Assembly: GCA_023402505.1 (NCBI GenBank)
Contig: JAEYGD010000072.1
Location: 1-13,286, forward strand
DNA length: 13,286 nt
Direction of reading: 5' to 3'
DNA from: Actinomycetes bacterium
Lineage (GTDB): Bacteria > Actinomycetota > Actinomycetes > Mycobacteriales > Micromonosporaceae
In this document: positions 1 through 7,411 of the stretch, one piece after another
Layout: each line of letters starts with the position of its first letter
How positions within the stretch are numbered: the first letter of the stretch is position 1
Translations under genes and position numbers: made by a program
The notes under the pieces: generated by a model
Told to the model about the DNA's origin: nothing
The model's input: the letters and a program-made list of their open reading frames with translations, nothing else
Databases searched by the model: none

Positions 1-2055
1 GTCGATGCCGTCGGCGTCCAGCGCGCCCAGCACGGCCAGCCGGTGGCGGATCCGCCAGGCGAGCTCCGCCTCGACCACGAGGCCGGCGGGCGTGCCGGAG
101 CCGTCCAACCAGCCGCACAGCTCCGCCGCGTCGTCGCTGAAGTCGACCAGCGCCCGGAAGAGCGTCACCTGCCGTTCGTCGCCGGGTGCGAGCGTGGCCA
201 GGCGGCGGCGCAGCGCCGCCGCGACCGTCCGCATGGCCGCCGGCCGCCGGGCCGGGTGCAGGAACCGGTCCGCGACGTCGTTGCGCGCCTGCTCCAGTAC
301 CTCGGCGAGGATCGACAGCTCCGTCTCGACCGCCACCATCCGGGTGACCAGGTCGAGGTGGGCGTCGGCCGGGAACGCGCCGTCGGCGACCGCGAGGAGC
401 AGGTTGCACCAGACCATGGCCCGGTTGATCGGCGAGAGCGTGGGCAGGACCGTGGGCAGCGCGGCCAGCGAGACCGGGTCGAACCGGATCTTCGCGTAGG
501 TGAGGTCGCCGTCGTTGAGCAGCACGAACCGCGGTGCGGGCGCCCCGACCAGCTCCGGGATCTCGGTGCGCGCGCCGTCGACGTGCGCGCGCACCCGGCG
601 TACGCCGCCGCTGCCGTCGTACAGGCCGATGTCGAGGGTGTGCGGACGCAGCACCGGATGGCTCTCCGGCGCGGTCTGCCGGACCGCCGCCCGGACGATC
701 CGGCCGCCGGTCACCTCCAACTCGGGGTACAGGGTCGTGACGTTGGCGGTGCGGAACCAGCGCCGCGCCCAGTCGTCGAGGTCCCGGCCGGTCGCCGCGG
801 TCAGGGCCGAGAGGAAGTCCGCGAAGGTGGCCGTGCCGTGCGCGTGCCGGGCGAAGTACAGCCGCAGCCCGGCACGCAGGGCGTCGTCGCCGAGCGACGT
901 GGCCAGCTGGCGGATGACCGAGTGGCCCTTGAAGTACGAGATCCGGTCCAGGTCCAGCAGGGCGCTCTGCACGTCGGCGCCGTCGATGGCCACCGGGTGG
1001 GTCGAGGGCCGCTGGTCGGCGACGTACGCCTGCCCCTTGCGCCGGGCGGCGAAGGTGGTCGGCGGGCCCGGGAAGCGGGTGGCCTCGCTGGTGATCCGGT
1101 GGGCCATGTAGTCGGCGAACGCCTGACCCAGCCACAGGTCGTCCCACCAGCCACTGGTGACCAGGCCGGCCATCCACATCAGGGAGATGCCGTGCGCCAG
1201 GACGACGGCCCGGGTCTCCCGCTCGCTGTCGGTGGCGGTGGACCGGAACAGGTACTGCTCGCGCAGCAGGACGCAGCTCGGGTGGTCCAGCGACAGCACG
1301 CTGAACTCCGGCGCGAAGACCTGGTCGAGCTTGTCGTACGGGTAGGGGACGCCGAACAGGTCGCGGTAGGCGTCGAGGCACTGCCGGGTGATCTCGAACA
1401 GTTCGTCGAGGTCGCCCTTGAGGGCGTCGCCGAGCGAGTCGCGGCAGTGCAGGCCGAGGCGTACCCCGTCGTGTTGGGTGTGGAAGGAGCGGTACGGGCC
1501 GGCGAGCACGGTGGTGAGGTAGCTCGCCTGCGGGGCGCTCTCGGCCAGCACCCACTGCTGCGGCCCGGTGCGGGTGGCCTCGCTGGTGCCGAGCACCTGC
1601 CAGTCGTCGGGGGTGCGCAGCGCGAAGGTGTACGGCGCCTTGAGGTCCGGCTGGTCGAAGCAGGCGAACACCCGGGGCGCGTTGTCGACGTAGACGAAGG
1701 CGTAGACGTACACCTGCCCGTCGGCCGGGTCGACGTACCGGTGCAGGCCCTCGCACTCGCGGGAGTACGCCATGTCCGCGTCGACGTCGAGCACGTTCTC
1801 CCCGGGCCGCGGCTGGACCGGCAGTCGGCCGTCGTGCAACGCGCCAGCGTCCACCGGCACGCCGTTGAGCCGTACCGCGTGCACCCGCAGCGGCTTGAGG
1901 TCCACGAAGGTGGGTACGCCGGTGGAGTCGAAGGCGATCCGCGTCCGGGATCGGAAGCTCTCGTCGCCGCCGGTCAGGTCCAGGTCGACGTGGTACGACC
2001 GGACCTGCACGCTGCCGCTGCGCCCGGCTGCCTCGACGCGGGTCAAACTCGGCAT
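1..2055 (-). CDS. M1-family aminopeptidase-like protein, catalytically degenerate (pseudoenzyme), C-terminus outside window
   Basis: The ATG (2055-2053) follows a GAGGAGG ribosome-binding site (2067-2061), and the frame stays open for 685 codons to the window edge. The architecture is that of aminopeptidase N: an N-terminal beta domain, a thermolysin-like domain around residues 230-430, and the start of the helical ERAP1_C-type domain at the cut end. The surroundings of the active site are well kept: the segment after the zinc motif reads LVTSGWWDDLWLGQAFADYM, and RISYFKG retains the transition-state Tyr (Y374). The catalytic residues are not kept. The expected HEXXH is HGISL (residues 288-292), the expected third zinc ligand Glu is Gln311 at exactly the right spacing, and the GAMEN substrate-anchoring motif is replaced by VLSLDHP (253-259). 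Two of three zinc ligands and the general base are therefore missing. It should not be a zinc peptidase; peptide binding or a scaffold role is inferred. It has its own promoter region and is divergent from the amidohydrolase. Confidence 0.9.
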   Translation of the reverse strand, partial: MPSLTRVEAAGRSGSVQVRSYHVDLDLTGGDESFRSRTRIAFDSTGVPTFVDLKPLRVHAVRLNGVPVDAGALHDGRLPVQPRPGENVLDVDADMAYSRECEGLHRYVDPADGQVYVYAFVYVDNAPRVFACFDQPDLKAPYTFALRTPDDWQVLGTSEATRTGPQQWVLAESAPQASYLTTVLAGPYRSFHTQHDGVRLGLHCRDSLGDALKGDLDELFEITRQCLDAYRDLFGVPYPYDKLDQVFAPEFSVLSLDHPSCVLLREQYLFRSTATDSERETRAVVLAHGISLMWMAGLVTSGWWDDLWLGQAFADYMAHRITSEATRFPGPPTTFAARRKGQAYVADQRPSTHPVAIDGADVQSALLDLDRISYFKGHSVIRQLATSLGDDALRAGLRLYFARHAHGTATFADFLSALTAATGRDLDDWARRWFRTANVTTLYPELEVTGGRIVRAAVRQTAPESHPVLRPHTLDIGLYDGSGGVRRVRAHVDGARTEIPELVGAPAPRFVLLNDGDLTYAKIRFDPVSLAALPTVLPTLSPINRAMVWCNLLLAVADGAFPADAHLDLVTRMVAVETELSILAEVLEQARNDVADRFLHPARRPAAMRTVAAALRRRLATLAPGDERQVTLFRALVDFSDDAAELCGWLDGSGTPAGLVVEAELAWRIRHRLAVLGALDADGID

Positions 2056-2122
2056 GCCTGCCTCCTCGATAAATGGGGTGCGTCGGACGAATCTTTCCGC
2101 TGTCCGGAAGGGCCTGGCAATT

Positions 2123-2139
2123 GGCGTAGGATTTACGCC
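2123..2139. promoter_or_regulatory. Inverted repeat GGCGTA-N5-TACGCC, possible operator
   Basis: GGCGTA (2123-2128) and TACGCC (2134-2139) are perfect 6-bp inverted arms separated by 5 bp, in the middle of the divergent gap and overlapping the possible -10 TAGGAT. This size and placement suit a dimeric repressor site shared by both divergent genes, but no regulator gene is present in the window, so the function is inference. Confidence 0.4.
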
Positions 2140-2240
2140 TGCCATTGACGGAAAGGCCGCCGTCTGCAGGAAAGTGCTGGTCGTTCCCGCTGGACGGCGG
2201 GCGGTTGGGTGGCGTGCCGGGCCGGCGACCACCGCGTGGT

Positions 2241-2251
2241 AAACCTGGTTT
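2241..2251. promoter_or_regulatory. Small palindrome AAACC-T-GGTTT
   Basis: This is a perfect 5-bp inverted repeat with a one-base centre, about 60 bp before the amidohydrolase start, in the AT-richer part of the divergent intergenic region. It could be a second operator half or simply chance. It is too short to call with confidence. Confidence 0.25.
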
Positions 2252-2308
2252 GCAGGCCGGTCAGCATTACATGGAAATGCGCGCTCGGGAGTTTCGGCCG
2301 GAGCCCGC

Positions 2309-3553
2309 GTGCGATTCCATGGAGAGATGATTGAGCGCATTGAGGCAGATCAGTTGATTCCCGGGCGGGGCGACCCGGTCGCCGACGCCGTGGTCGTCCT
2401 GGACGACGCGACGATCCGGTACGCCGGCCCGGCGGCGGGCGCACCGGACGTGCCGGAGGCGCGGCACAGCCGGGCGCACACGGTGCTGCCGGGCCTGTGG
2501 GACGCGCACGTCCACTTCATGGGACTGCGCTCCGCCGACGTCGGGATGCTGCCGCAGGAGCCGGTGGCGCTGCGGGCCGCCCGGACGGTCACCGACCTGC
2601 GGGCCGCGCTCGACGCCGGCGTCACCTCGGTCCGCGAGGTGGGCGGGCTGGGTCTCGACCTGGCCCGCGCCATCGAGGAGGGCACCGTCGTCGGCCCGTC
2701 GGTCTACGCCGCCGGGTGCGCCCTGTCCACCACCGGCGGGCACGGTGACCTGCACAGCTACCCGCTGGCCTGGATGGAGGACTTCGCCCGGCACGGCGGC
2801 GAGCTGCGGCTGGCCGACGGTGTGGCCGAGTGCGTACGCGCGGTGCGCGAGCAGTTGCGCCGCAACGCCAAGGTGATCAAGGTCTACGCCTCGGGTGGGG
2901 TTCTCTCCGAGGTCGACCATCCCATCCACCAGCAGTTCACCGACGTGGAGCTGCGGGCGATCGTCGAGGTCGCCGGCCTCGCGGACCGCGTCGTCGCGGC
3001 GCACTGCCACGGCAAGCCCGGCATGATGGCCGCGATCGAGGCCGGCGTCCGCACCATCGAGCACGGCACCTTCCTGGACGAGGAGGTGGCGGCGGCGATG
3101 CGGGAGACGGGCGCCATCCTCGTCACCACCCGCACGATCATGCAGGAACTGATCGACAGCCGTGCGGTCCCGCCCTACGCCCTGCGCAAGCTGGAGGCCA
3201 TCGTGGACCGGCACGCCGAGGCGATCGCGATCGCCCGGGAGAACGGCGTACGGATCGCCGCCGGCACCGACGTCGCCCTCACCGGCGCCGACCTGCCCGA
3301 CTCGTGGGGCCGTAACGGCCGCGAGCTGCCGCTGCTGGCGGAGATCGGGTTCTCCCCGCTGGAGGCGATCGAGGCGGCCACGGCCGCCGCCCCGGCCACC
3401 CTCGGCCCGCAGGCGCCCCGCTCGGGCCAGCTCGTCGAGGGTTACGACGCCGACGTGATCACCCTCGACGCCGACCCCCTGGCCGACATCGGTGTGCTGG
3501 CCAAGCCAGAGCACGTCACCGGTGTCTGGAAGGCCGGACGCCGGGTCAAGTGA
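2309..3553 (+). CDS. Imidazolonepropionase/prolidase-like metal-dependent amidohydrolase
   Basis: This 414-aa protein is of the amidohydrolase superfamily (COG1228 group, which includes imidazolonepropionase and Xaa-Pro dipeptidase-type enzymes). The metal-binding set is complete: HVH (H67, H69) after PGLWDA, the lysine that is normally carboxylated in IKVYASGG (K191), H232 in AAHCHG, H252 in IEHGTF, and D321 in AAGTDVAL. It should hydrolyse a cyclic amide or dipeptide-like bond in the cytoplasm; the substrate cannot be read. No signal peptide is visible. The GTG at 2309 has GGAG five bases upstream and is preferred. ATG at 2327 is in frame, but its only GGAGAG abuts it, so a start there (408 aa) is less likely. 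It is the first gene of the plus-strand group and faces away from the M1-like gene. A role in maturing or clearing a peptide-like product of the neighbouring genes is inference. Confidence 0.88.
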   Translation: MRFHGEMIERIEADQLIPGRGDPVADAVVVLDDATIRYAGPAAGAPDVPEARHSRAHTVLPGLWDAHVHFMGLRSADVGMLPQEPVALRAARTVTDLRAALDAGVTSVREVGGLGLDLARAIEEGTVVGPSVYAAGCALSTTGGHGDLHSYPLAWMEDFARHGGELRLADGVAECVRAVREQLRRNAKVIKVYASGGVLSEVDHPIHQQFTDVELRAIVEVAGLADRVVAAHCHGKPGMMAAIEAGVRTIEHGTFLDEEVAAAMRETGAILVTTRTIMQELIDSRAVPPYALRKLEAIVDRHAEAIAIARENGVRIAAGTDVALTGADLPDSWGRNGRELPLLAEIGFSPLEAIEAATAAAPATLGPQAPRSGQLVEGYDADVITLDADPLADIGVLAKPEHVTGVWKAGRRVK

Positions 3554-3587
3554 CTCCGCCCGCCCACGTCCCCCGACGGAGGAGCCC

Positions 3588-3941
3588 ATGACCACCACCG
3601 ACGACAAACTGCTGGAGATCCGGCTGTTCCGGGTGCGGCCCGGCACCCGGGAGGAGTTCGACCGGGTCAGCCGGGAGGGCACCGTGCCGATGATGCGCCG
3701 CTACGGGTTCACCGTGCTCGCCTGCGGCCCGCTGGTCGACGACGACGACGGCTACTACCTGGTCCGGGTCTTCGACTCCGTCCAGCAGCGACTGGAACTG
3801 TCCCAGCGGCTGTACGCGAGCCAGGAGTGGCTCGACAACTACGAGCAGCCGGTGATGGCGATGATCGTCGACTACCGTAACGCGCTGCTGCCGGCGCACG
3901 ACGCGGTCCTCGCTTCGCTTCCGGGCGGCACGGTAGGCTGA
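3588..3941 (+). CDS. NIPSNAP-family protein
   Basis: This 117-aa protein has the dimeric alpha-beta-barrel (NIPSNAP) pattern: an opening LLEIRLFRVRPGTREEF strand-helix, YGF in the middle, YYLVRVF, then a helix and QEWLDNYEQPV. Such small proteins bind or act on small ligands; no specific activity can be given. The ATG at 3588 has a strong GGAGGAG seven bases upstream, and the gene follows the amidohydrolase stop by 34 bp, so the two are probably co-transcribed. An in-frame extension back to 3492 lies inside the amidohydrolase gene and is not needed. Confidence 0.82.
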   Translation: MTTTDDKLLEIRLFRVRPGTREEFDRVSREGTVPMMRRYGFTVLACGPLVDDDDGYYLVRVFDSVQQRLELSQRLYASQEWLDNYEQPVMAMIVDYRNALLPAHDAVLASLPGGTVG

Positions 3942-3970
3942 GCGGGCCGTGGGAGCCGACGGGGGAGACC

Positions 3971-4021
3971 GTGGTCGATGGAGGAGGGCCATGGTCGATG
4001 GAGGAGGGCCATGGTCGATGG
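3971..4021 (+). repeat. Tandem 20-bp repeat duplicating a ribosome-binding site and start codon (about 2.5 copies)
   Basis: Units run 3971-3990 (first base G), 3991-4010 (first base A) and a partial copy at 4011-4021. Each full unit carries GGAGGAGGG followed by CCATGGTCG and then an ATG in the next unit. Because 20 is not a multiple of 3, the equivalent ATGs at 3978, 3998 and 4018 fall in three different reading frames. Only 4018 is in the frame of the downstream gene. The ATG at 3978, itself preceded by GGGGGAG, opens a 17-codon ORF that stops at 4029-4031, overlapping the real start. Confidence 0.9.
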
Positions 4022-4440
4022 TCACCGCTGACGACGTGCGCGCCCTGGCGTTGGCGTTGCCGCGCACCTACGAGGCGCTCGTGCGGGACCGGGTCAAGTT
4101 CAAGGTCGGCCGCATCGTCTACCTGTCGATCGCGCCGGACGAGACGACCATGGGGTTCGCCTTCCCCAAGGAGGAACGGGCCGCGTTGATCGCGGCCCAG
4201 CCGGAGAGGTTCTTCATGCCGGTGCGCTCCGACGAGCGGTACAACTGGGCGCAGGTGCGGCTCGCGGCACTGGGGCCGGAGGAGCTCGACGAGCTGGTCC
4301 TCGACGCCTGGTGCATGGCGGTGCCGCGGGGGGTCGCGGCCGCCGAGCTGAGCCGCCGCGGCCTGGCGGCTCCCGTCCGTCCCGGCCGGGGGCCGGCGGC
4401 GCCCGCCCGTCCGGCGACCCGCCGGGAGGGTGCCCGGTGA
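4018..4440 (+). CDS. MmcQ/YjbR-family protein
   Basis: This 140-aa protein has the YjbR/MmcQ (CyaY-like) fold signature: an N-terminal ADDVRALALALPRTYEA helix, the VKFKVGRIVYLSI strands, an MGFAFPKEERAALIA segment, and YNWAQVRLAAL leading into a helix. The last 25 residues are a Pro/Ala/Arg-rich tail. Family members are often called DNA-binding, but no biochemical role is firm. ATG 4018 is chosen because GGAGGAGGG (4000-4008) lies nine bases upstream. ATG 3991 is also in frame but has only a 2-base gap to its ribosome-binding site and would add the repeat-encoded peptide MVDGGGPWS. Its stop overlaps the next start by 4 bp. Confidence 0.82.
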   Translation: MVTADDVRALALALPRTYEALVRDRVKFKVGRIVYLSIAPDETTMGFAFPKEERAALIAAQPERFFMPVRSDERYNWAQVRLAALGPEELDELVLDAWCMAVPRGVAAAELSRRGLAAPVRPGRGPAAPARPATRREGAR

Positions 4441-5114
4441 ACGGCCCGGCCCGGCCACTGTCCGACACCCCGCGGACCCGCCTGCGGCGGGGCCGCCAGA
4501 AGGGACGGAGCCGGCGGGAGGACCTGTTCGAGGTCCTCGCCGCCGGCTTCGTGTGCCACCTCGGGGTGGTGGTCGACGATGCCCCGATGGTGGTCCCCAC
4601 CGTCTACGGCTACGACGACACCACCCTCTACCTGCACGGGTCGGTCGCCAGCCGGTCGCTCACCGGTCCACCGGAGACGGTCTGCGTCACCGTCACGGTG
4701 CTCGACGGCATCGTCCTGGCCCGGTCGGTCTTCGAGCACTCCGTCAACTACCGCAGCGCGATGATCTACGGCCGGCCGCGCGACGTCACCGACACCGGTG
4801 AGAAGGCCACCGCGCTGCGGCTGCTCACCGAGCACGTCGCGCCCGGGCAGTGGGAGCACGCGCGGCAGCCCGACCGCCGGGAGTTGGCGGCCACCCGCCT
4901 GTGGGCACTGCCGCTGGACGAGGCCTCGGTCAAGGTCCGCGGTGGCCCGCCGGACGACGCCGACAGCGCGGACGCCGTGTCCGGCCGCTGGGCTGGCGAG
5001 CTTCCGGTGCTCACCCGGTTCGGCGCGCCGGTGCCCGACCCGGCGTTGCCGGCCGGGACGCCGGTGCCCCCGCACGTCGCCCGCCGGGCGGGCACCTGGC
5101 CGGGTCGCGGCTGA
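4437..5114 (+). CDS. Pyridoxamine 5'-phosphate oxidase-fold (flavin-nucleotide-binding type) protein
   Basis: This 225-aa protein starts with GTG at 4437, GGGAGGG lying 7 bases upstream, and overlaps the preceding stop as GTGA, so translation is probably coupled. The order matches the COG3467 flavin-nucleotide-binding group: an RGRQKGRSRREDLFEVL helix near residues 19-35, the FVCHLGVVVDDAPMVVPTVYGYDD strands, YLHGSVASRSL, VCVTVTVLDGIVLARSVFEHSVNYRSAMIYG, then a C-terminal helical part and a loose Pro-rich tail. It probably binds FMN or a related cofactor; enzymatic activity is not assignable. An extension to 4311 would lie inside the upstream gene and is rejected. It converges on the minus-strand operon with only 3 bp between stop codons. 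Confidence 0.82.
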   Translation: MNGPARPLSDTPRTRLRRGRQKGRSRREDLFEVLAAGFVCHLGVVVDDAPMVVPTVYGYDDTTLYLHGSVASRSLTGPPETVCVTVTVLDGIVLARSVFEHSVNYRSAMIYGRPRDVTDTGEKATALRLLTEHVAPGQWEHARQPDRRELAATRLWALPLDEASVKVRGGPPDDADSADAVSGRWAGELPVLTRFGAPVPDPALPAGTPVPPHVARRAGTWPGRG

Positions 5115-5117
5115 CCG

Positions 5118-5630
5118 TCAGACCGGCCCGGCGAACCGGTCGGCCAGCCAGGCGAGCTTGGCGGCGTCGTCGCGTACCGAGCCGAGGAACGCCGCCCACG
5201 CCTCGACCTCGTGCCGCACCACGTTGAGCTCCCACACGCAGCCGACCTCCACGTGCCCCCGGGAGCCGTGCCGGCGGAACGTCCCGCCGGCCGCCGGGTC
5301 GGCGACGTACACCGACTCCCACAACTCGTTCGCGTGCCGCCACGAGCAGACGTCCAGGTAGTACACGTCGCCGTCGCACCGGTGCAGGATCGCGAACCCG
5401 AGCGCCCCGGAGAGGTCCAGCCCGCCCTCGGCCGCCTGCCGCCGGACGAAGTCGCGGGCGGCCGCGCGCACGGTGTCCGGGACGGGGTCCCCGACACCGT
5501 GCACGTCGTACCACTTCAGGCAGGCGTCGTCGAGCAGCAGGGGCGACCCCGGCTCGGCCTGCTTGGGCCGGTGGCGGTAGTCGGCGGGCACCCCGCCCAG
5601 GGTCGTGAGTCGGGACGCGAGATCAGTCAC
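5118..5630 (-). CDS. Uncharacterised protein, last gene of the minus-strand train
   Basis: This 170-aa protein is not recognised. The GTG start (5630-5628) has AGGA about 10 bases upstream. The sequence looks like a soluble globular protein with no signal or membrane segment: KWYDVHGVGDPVPDTVRAAA near residues 39-58, ILHRCDGDVYYLDVCSWRHA near 81-100, and a Trp-rich C-terminal half ending WELNVVRHEVEAW...LAWLADRF. The pattern of two aromatic-rich strands and a closing helix could be a small enzyme or binding protein. It begins 42 bp after the calycin-like gene and is probably in the same transcript. Codon usage is typical of the window, supporting a real gene. Confidence 0.72.
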   Translation of the reverse strand: MTDLASRLTTLGGVPADYRHRPKQAEPGSPLLLDDACLKWYDVHGVGDPVPDTVRAAARDFVRRQAAEGGLDLSGALGFAILHRCDGDVYYLDVCSWRHANELWESVYVADPAAGGTFRRHGSRGHVEVGCVWELNVVRHEVEAWAAFLGSVRDDAAKLAWLADRFAGPV

Positions 5631-5672
5631 GCCGATCGATCCTAGCGGAGCCCGCCGGCGCCGGGTTCCGGT

Positions 5673-6128
5673 TCACCGCCGGGTCAGCTCCATCACCCAG
5701 TTCGTCTCCCACCGCACACCGCCGTCGACCGAGAACGCCTGCCGCCAGCGGGCCGAGTCGGCCGTGATCCGGTCCCAGACGAAGCGGACCCGGACCGGTA
5801 CGCCGGCCTCGGTGTCGTCGCCGAAGAACCGGCCCACCCCCTCGTCGTCGAAGGCGCCCACCACCGGCGGGAACAGCAGGCCGCTGGCATCGGTCGTCCA
5901 GTGCAGCCGCCACTGCCGGCGCTCCGGGTCGAACAGTCGCAGGGTCAGCCCGCGGATCCCGAGCGTCGGGAAGGTGATCTCGTCCACGTTGGCGGCCCCG
6001 CCGAACAGCGGGCGGCAGCTGGCGCTCGCCGCGAACTCGTCCCAGTCGGTGCCACCGACCAGACGGTGCCGCAACCGGCGGTTGTGCACGTGCCAGTCGC
6101 CGAAGAGGAAGTCGAAGTCCCCGCTCAT
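5673..6128 (-). CDS. Calycin/DUF1579-like small binding protein
   Basis: This 151-aa protein opens with FDFLFGDWHVHNRRL (residues 5-19), the hallmark first strand of DUF1579-like lipocalin-type (calycin) proteins. Alternating beta-strand segments follow: LTLRLFDPERRQWRLHW, GVGRFFGDD, VRVRFVWDRI, and a closing WETNWVMELTR. Such barrels usually bind a small hydrophobic molecule, and some act as cyclases or isomerases. No catalytic residue can be singled out. Its ATG (6128-6126) overlaps the TGA of the upstream ATP-grasp gene as ATGA, so the two proteins are likely made together and may share a substrate (inference). Confidence 0.78.
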   Translation of the reverse strand: MSGDFDFLFGDWHVHNRRLRHRLVGGTDWDEFAASASCRPLFGGAANVDEITFPTLGIRGLTLRLFDPERRQWRLHWTTDASGLLFPPVVGAFDDEGVGRFFGDDTEAGVPVRVRFVWDRITADSARWRQAFSVDGGVRWETNWVMELTRR

Positions 6129-7387
6129 CGGCCGGCCCCGCCCTCGGTGTAGTGCACGGCCTTGGCCGCCGCGTCCAGGGCGGCGCGGCACTCCTCGGCG
6201 GTGTCGGCCACCGCGGTGACGTACGCGATCCGGCCCCACACCGTGCCCTTCGGCGGCGGCGAGACCACCCGGCCGGGTTCCACGAGCGGCACCGCCCGGT
6301 CCACGGCGTCCGGCAGGTGCGCGTGGTCGACGCCGACCGACCCGATCGTGGTGTCGTCGGCGTCGACGTAGAAGAAGCTGACCCCGGCCACCCGCCGCCG
6401 GTCGGGCGTGGTCACGGGCGGTACGCCGCACGCGGCGGCGGCCGCGATCAGCCCCGGGTCCAGGCCGGTCGCCAGCATCCCCAGGTACGGGATCATGTCA
6501 CCGCCCAACCGCCCGTTGACCTCGATCAGGCGCGGACCGTCCGGGCCCAGCATGTACTCCGTGTGCGTGCAGCCGTCCCGGAAACCCAGGCCGGCGTGCG
6601 TGCGCTGGAGCAGGTCGCGGAAGGCGTCGTCGTGCAGCAGCGGGTCGGCGGCGTCCACCAGGTGGCCGACCTCCTCGGCGTACGGCGGGTAGCCGACGAC
6701 CTTGCGGGCGACGAACAGCGGGACCACCCGACCGTCGGTCACCACCGCGTCGACGCTGATCTCCTCCCCGGTGACGCACTCCTCCACCAGGACCGGGGCG
6801 TCCGTGCTGTAGTGGACCGGGTCCGGCGCGGTGGTGTCCCGGGTGAACGGGAAGAACCGGCGCAGCGCGTCGGGGTCGTCGACGCGGACCACACCGAGGC
6901 TGGCGCCGAGCCCACGCGGCTTGAGGACCACCGGGTAGCCGATCATGTCGGCCGCCACCAGCGCCTCCCGCTCGGTGCTCACCGGCACCGAGCGCGGCTG
7001 CGGCACGCCGGCCGCCGCGAGCGCCTCCCGGGTCTGGGCCTTGTCGCGCAGCCGCCAGACCACCATCGGGTCACCGTTGCGGCAGCCCAGTTCCTCGGCG
7101 ACGTAGGCGGTGGCGTGGATGCGCCCCTCGTCCCAGCAGAGCACCCCGGCGATCGGCGACCGCGCGTGCAGCCGCCGGGCGGCCGCCGCCATCGCGAGAC
7201 CGTCGATGGTGGAGTCGAGGACGGTCCAGCCGTCGAGGTACGGACGTTCCCAGGTGGGTTCGGCGGTGTGGAAGAGGTGGACGCGGTACCGGGTGGCGAT
7301 GGAGGCGAGCAGGTACTCCCGGTAGGGCTGCATGCCGCTGGCCACGAGCAGCAGCCGGGGACGGTCGTCGGTCGGGGCGGTGTGCAT
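6125..7387 (-). CDS. ATP-grasp carboxylate-amine ligase (first of two)
   Basis: This 420-aa ATP-grasp protein starts at ATG 7387 after AGGAGC. An N-terminal pre-ATP-grasp Rossmann-like domain (about 10-105, including GVLCWDEGRIHATAYVAEELG) is followed by the ATP-binding lobe with VVLKPRGLGASLGVV (K156), adenine-contact VLVEECVTGEEI (199-210), and the metal/phosphate motif LIEVNGRLGGDMI (E289, N291, R293), with E277 also placed as a metal ligand. The C-terminal domain (about 330-420) is of the BacD/biotin-carboxylase-like type. Such enzymes activate a carboxylate as acyl-phosphate and join it to an amine, as in L-amino acid ligases. The substrates are unknown. It is 24 bp behind the antiporter and 4-bp overlapped with the calycin-like gene. 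Confidence 0.9.
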   Translation of the reverse strand: MHTAPTDDRPRLLLVASGMQPYREYLLASIATRYRVHLFHTAEPTWERPYLDGWTVLDSTIDGLAMAAAARRLHARSPIAGVLCWDEGRIHATAYVAEELGCRNGDPMVVWRLRDKAQTREALAAAGVPQPRSVPVSTEREALVAADMIGYPVVLKPRGLGASLGVVRVDDPDALRRFFPFTRDTTAPDPVHYSTDAPVLVEECVTGEEISVDAVVTDGRVVPLFVARKVVGYPPYAEEVGHLVDAADPLLHDDAFRDLLQRTHAGLGFRDGCTHTEYMLGPDGPRLIEVNGRLGGDMIPYLGMLATGLDPGLIAAAAACGVPPVTTPDRRRVAGVSFFYVDADDTTIGSVGVDHAHLPDAVDRAVPLVEPGRVVSPPPKGTVWGRIAYVTAVADTAEECRAALDAAAKAVHYTEGGAGR

Positions 7388-7411
7388 GGGTTGCTCCTGA
7401 CTGGCGAGGGA

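Larger units (their letters stand above)
2056..2308. promoter_or_regulatory. Divergent intergenic promoter region
   Basis: This 253-bp gap separates two divergent start codons and is less GC-rich than the surrounding genes, so both the pseudo-aminopeptidase and the amidohydrolase operon are likely transcribed from here. On the plus strand TAGGAT (2127-2132) resembles an actinobacterial -10 box, but no convincing -35 sits at the right distance. On the minus strand TTGCCA (reverse complement of 2115-2120) could be a -35, with a weak AAAGAT 18 bases downstream. Exact promoters are therefore not resolved. Two short inverted repeats lie inside and could be operators. Confidence 0.6.

Noticed and set aside
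2127..2132. TAGGAT as a definite -10 promoter box
   Set aside because: No matching -35 at 16-19 bp, and it would give a leader of about 170 bases, so it is mentioned only as a possibility.
43..2148. 701-aa plus-strand open frame opposite the M1-like gene
   Set aside because: Composition is Arg/Gly/Val-rich without recognisable motifs, and it is the antisense shadow of a clear M1 protein frame in GC-rich DNA.
2267..3682. 471-aa minus-strand frame opposite the amidohydrolase
   Set aside because: The amidohydrolase frame has all metal ligands in order; this one is its antisense shadow.
4311..4436. N-terminal extension of the PPOX-fold protein
   Set aside because: It lies within the MmcQ/YjbR gene, is Gly/Arg/Pro-rich, and the GTG at 4437 has a good ribosome-binding site and a 4-base overlap.
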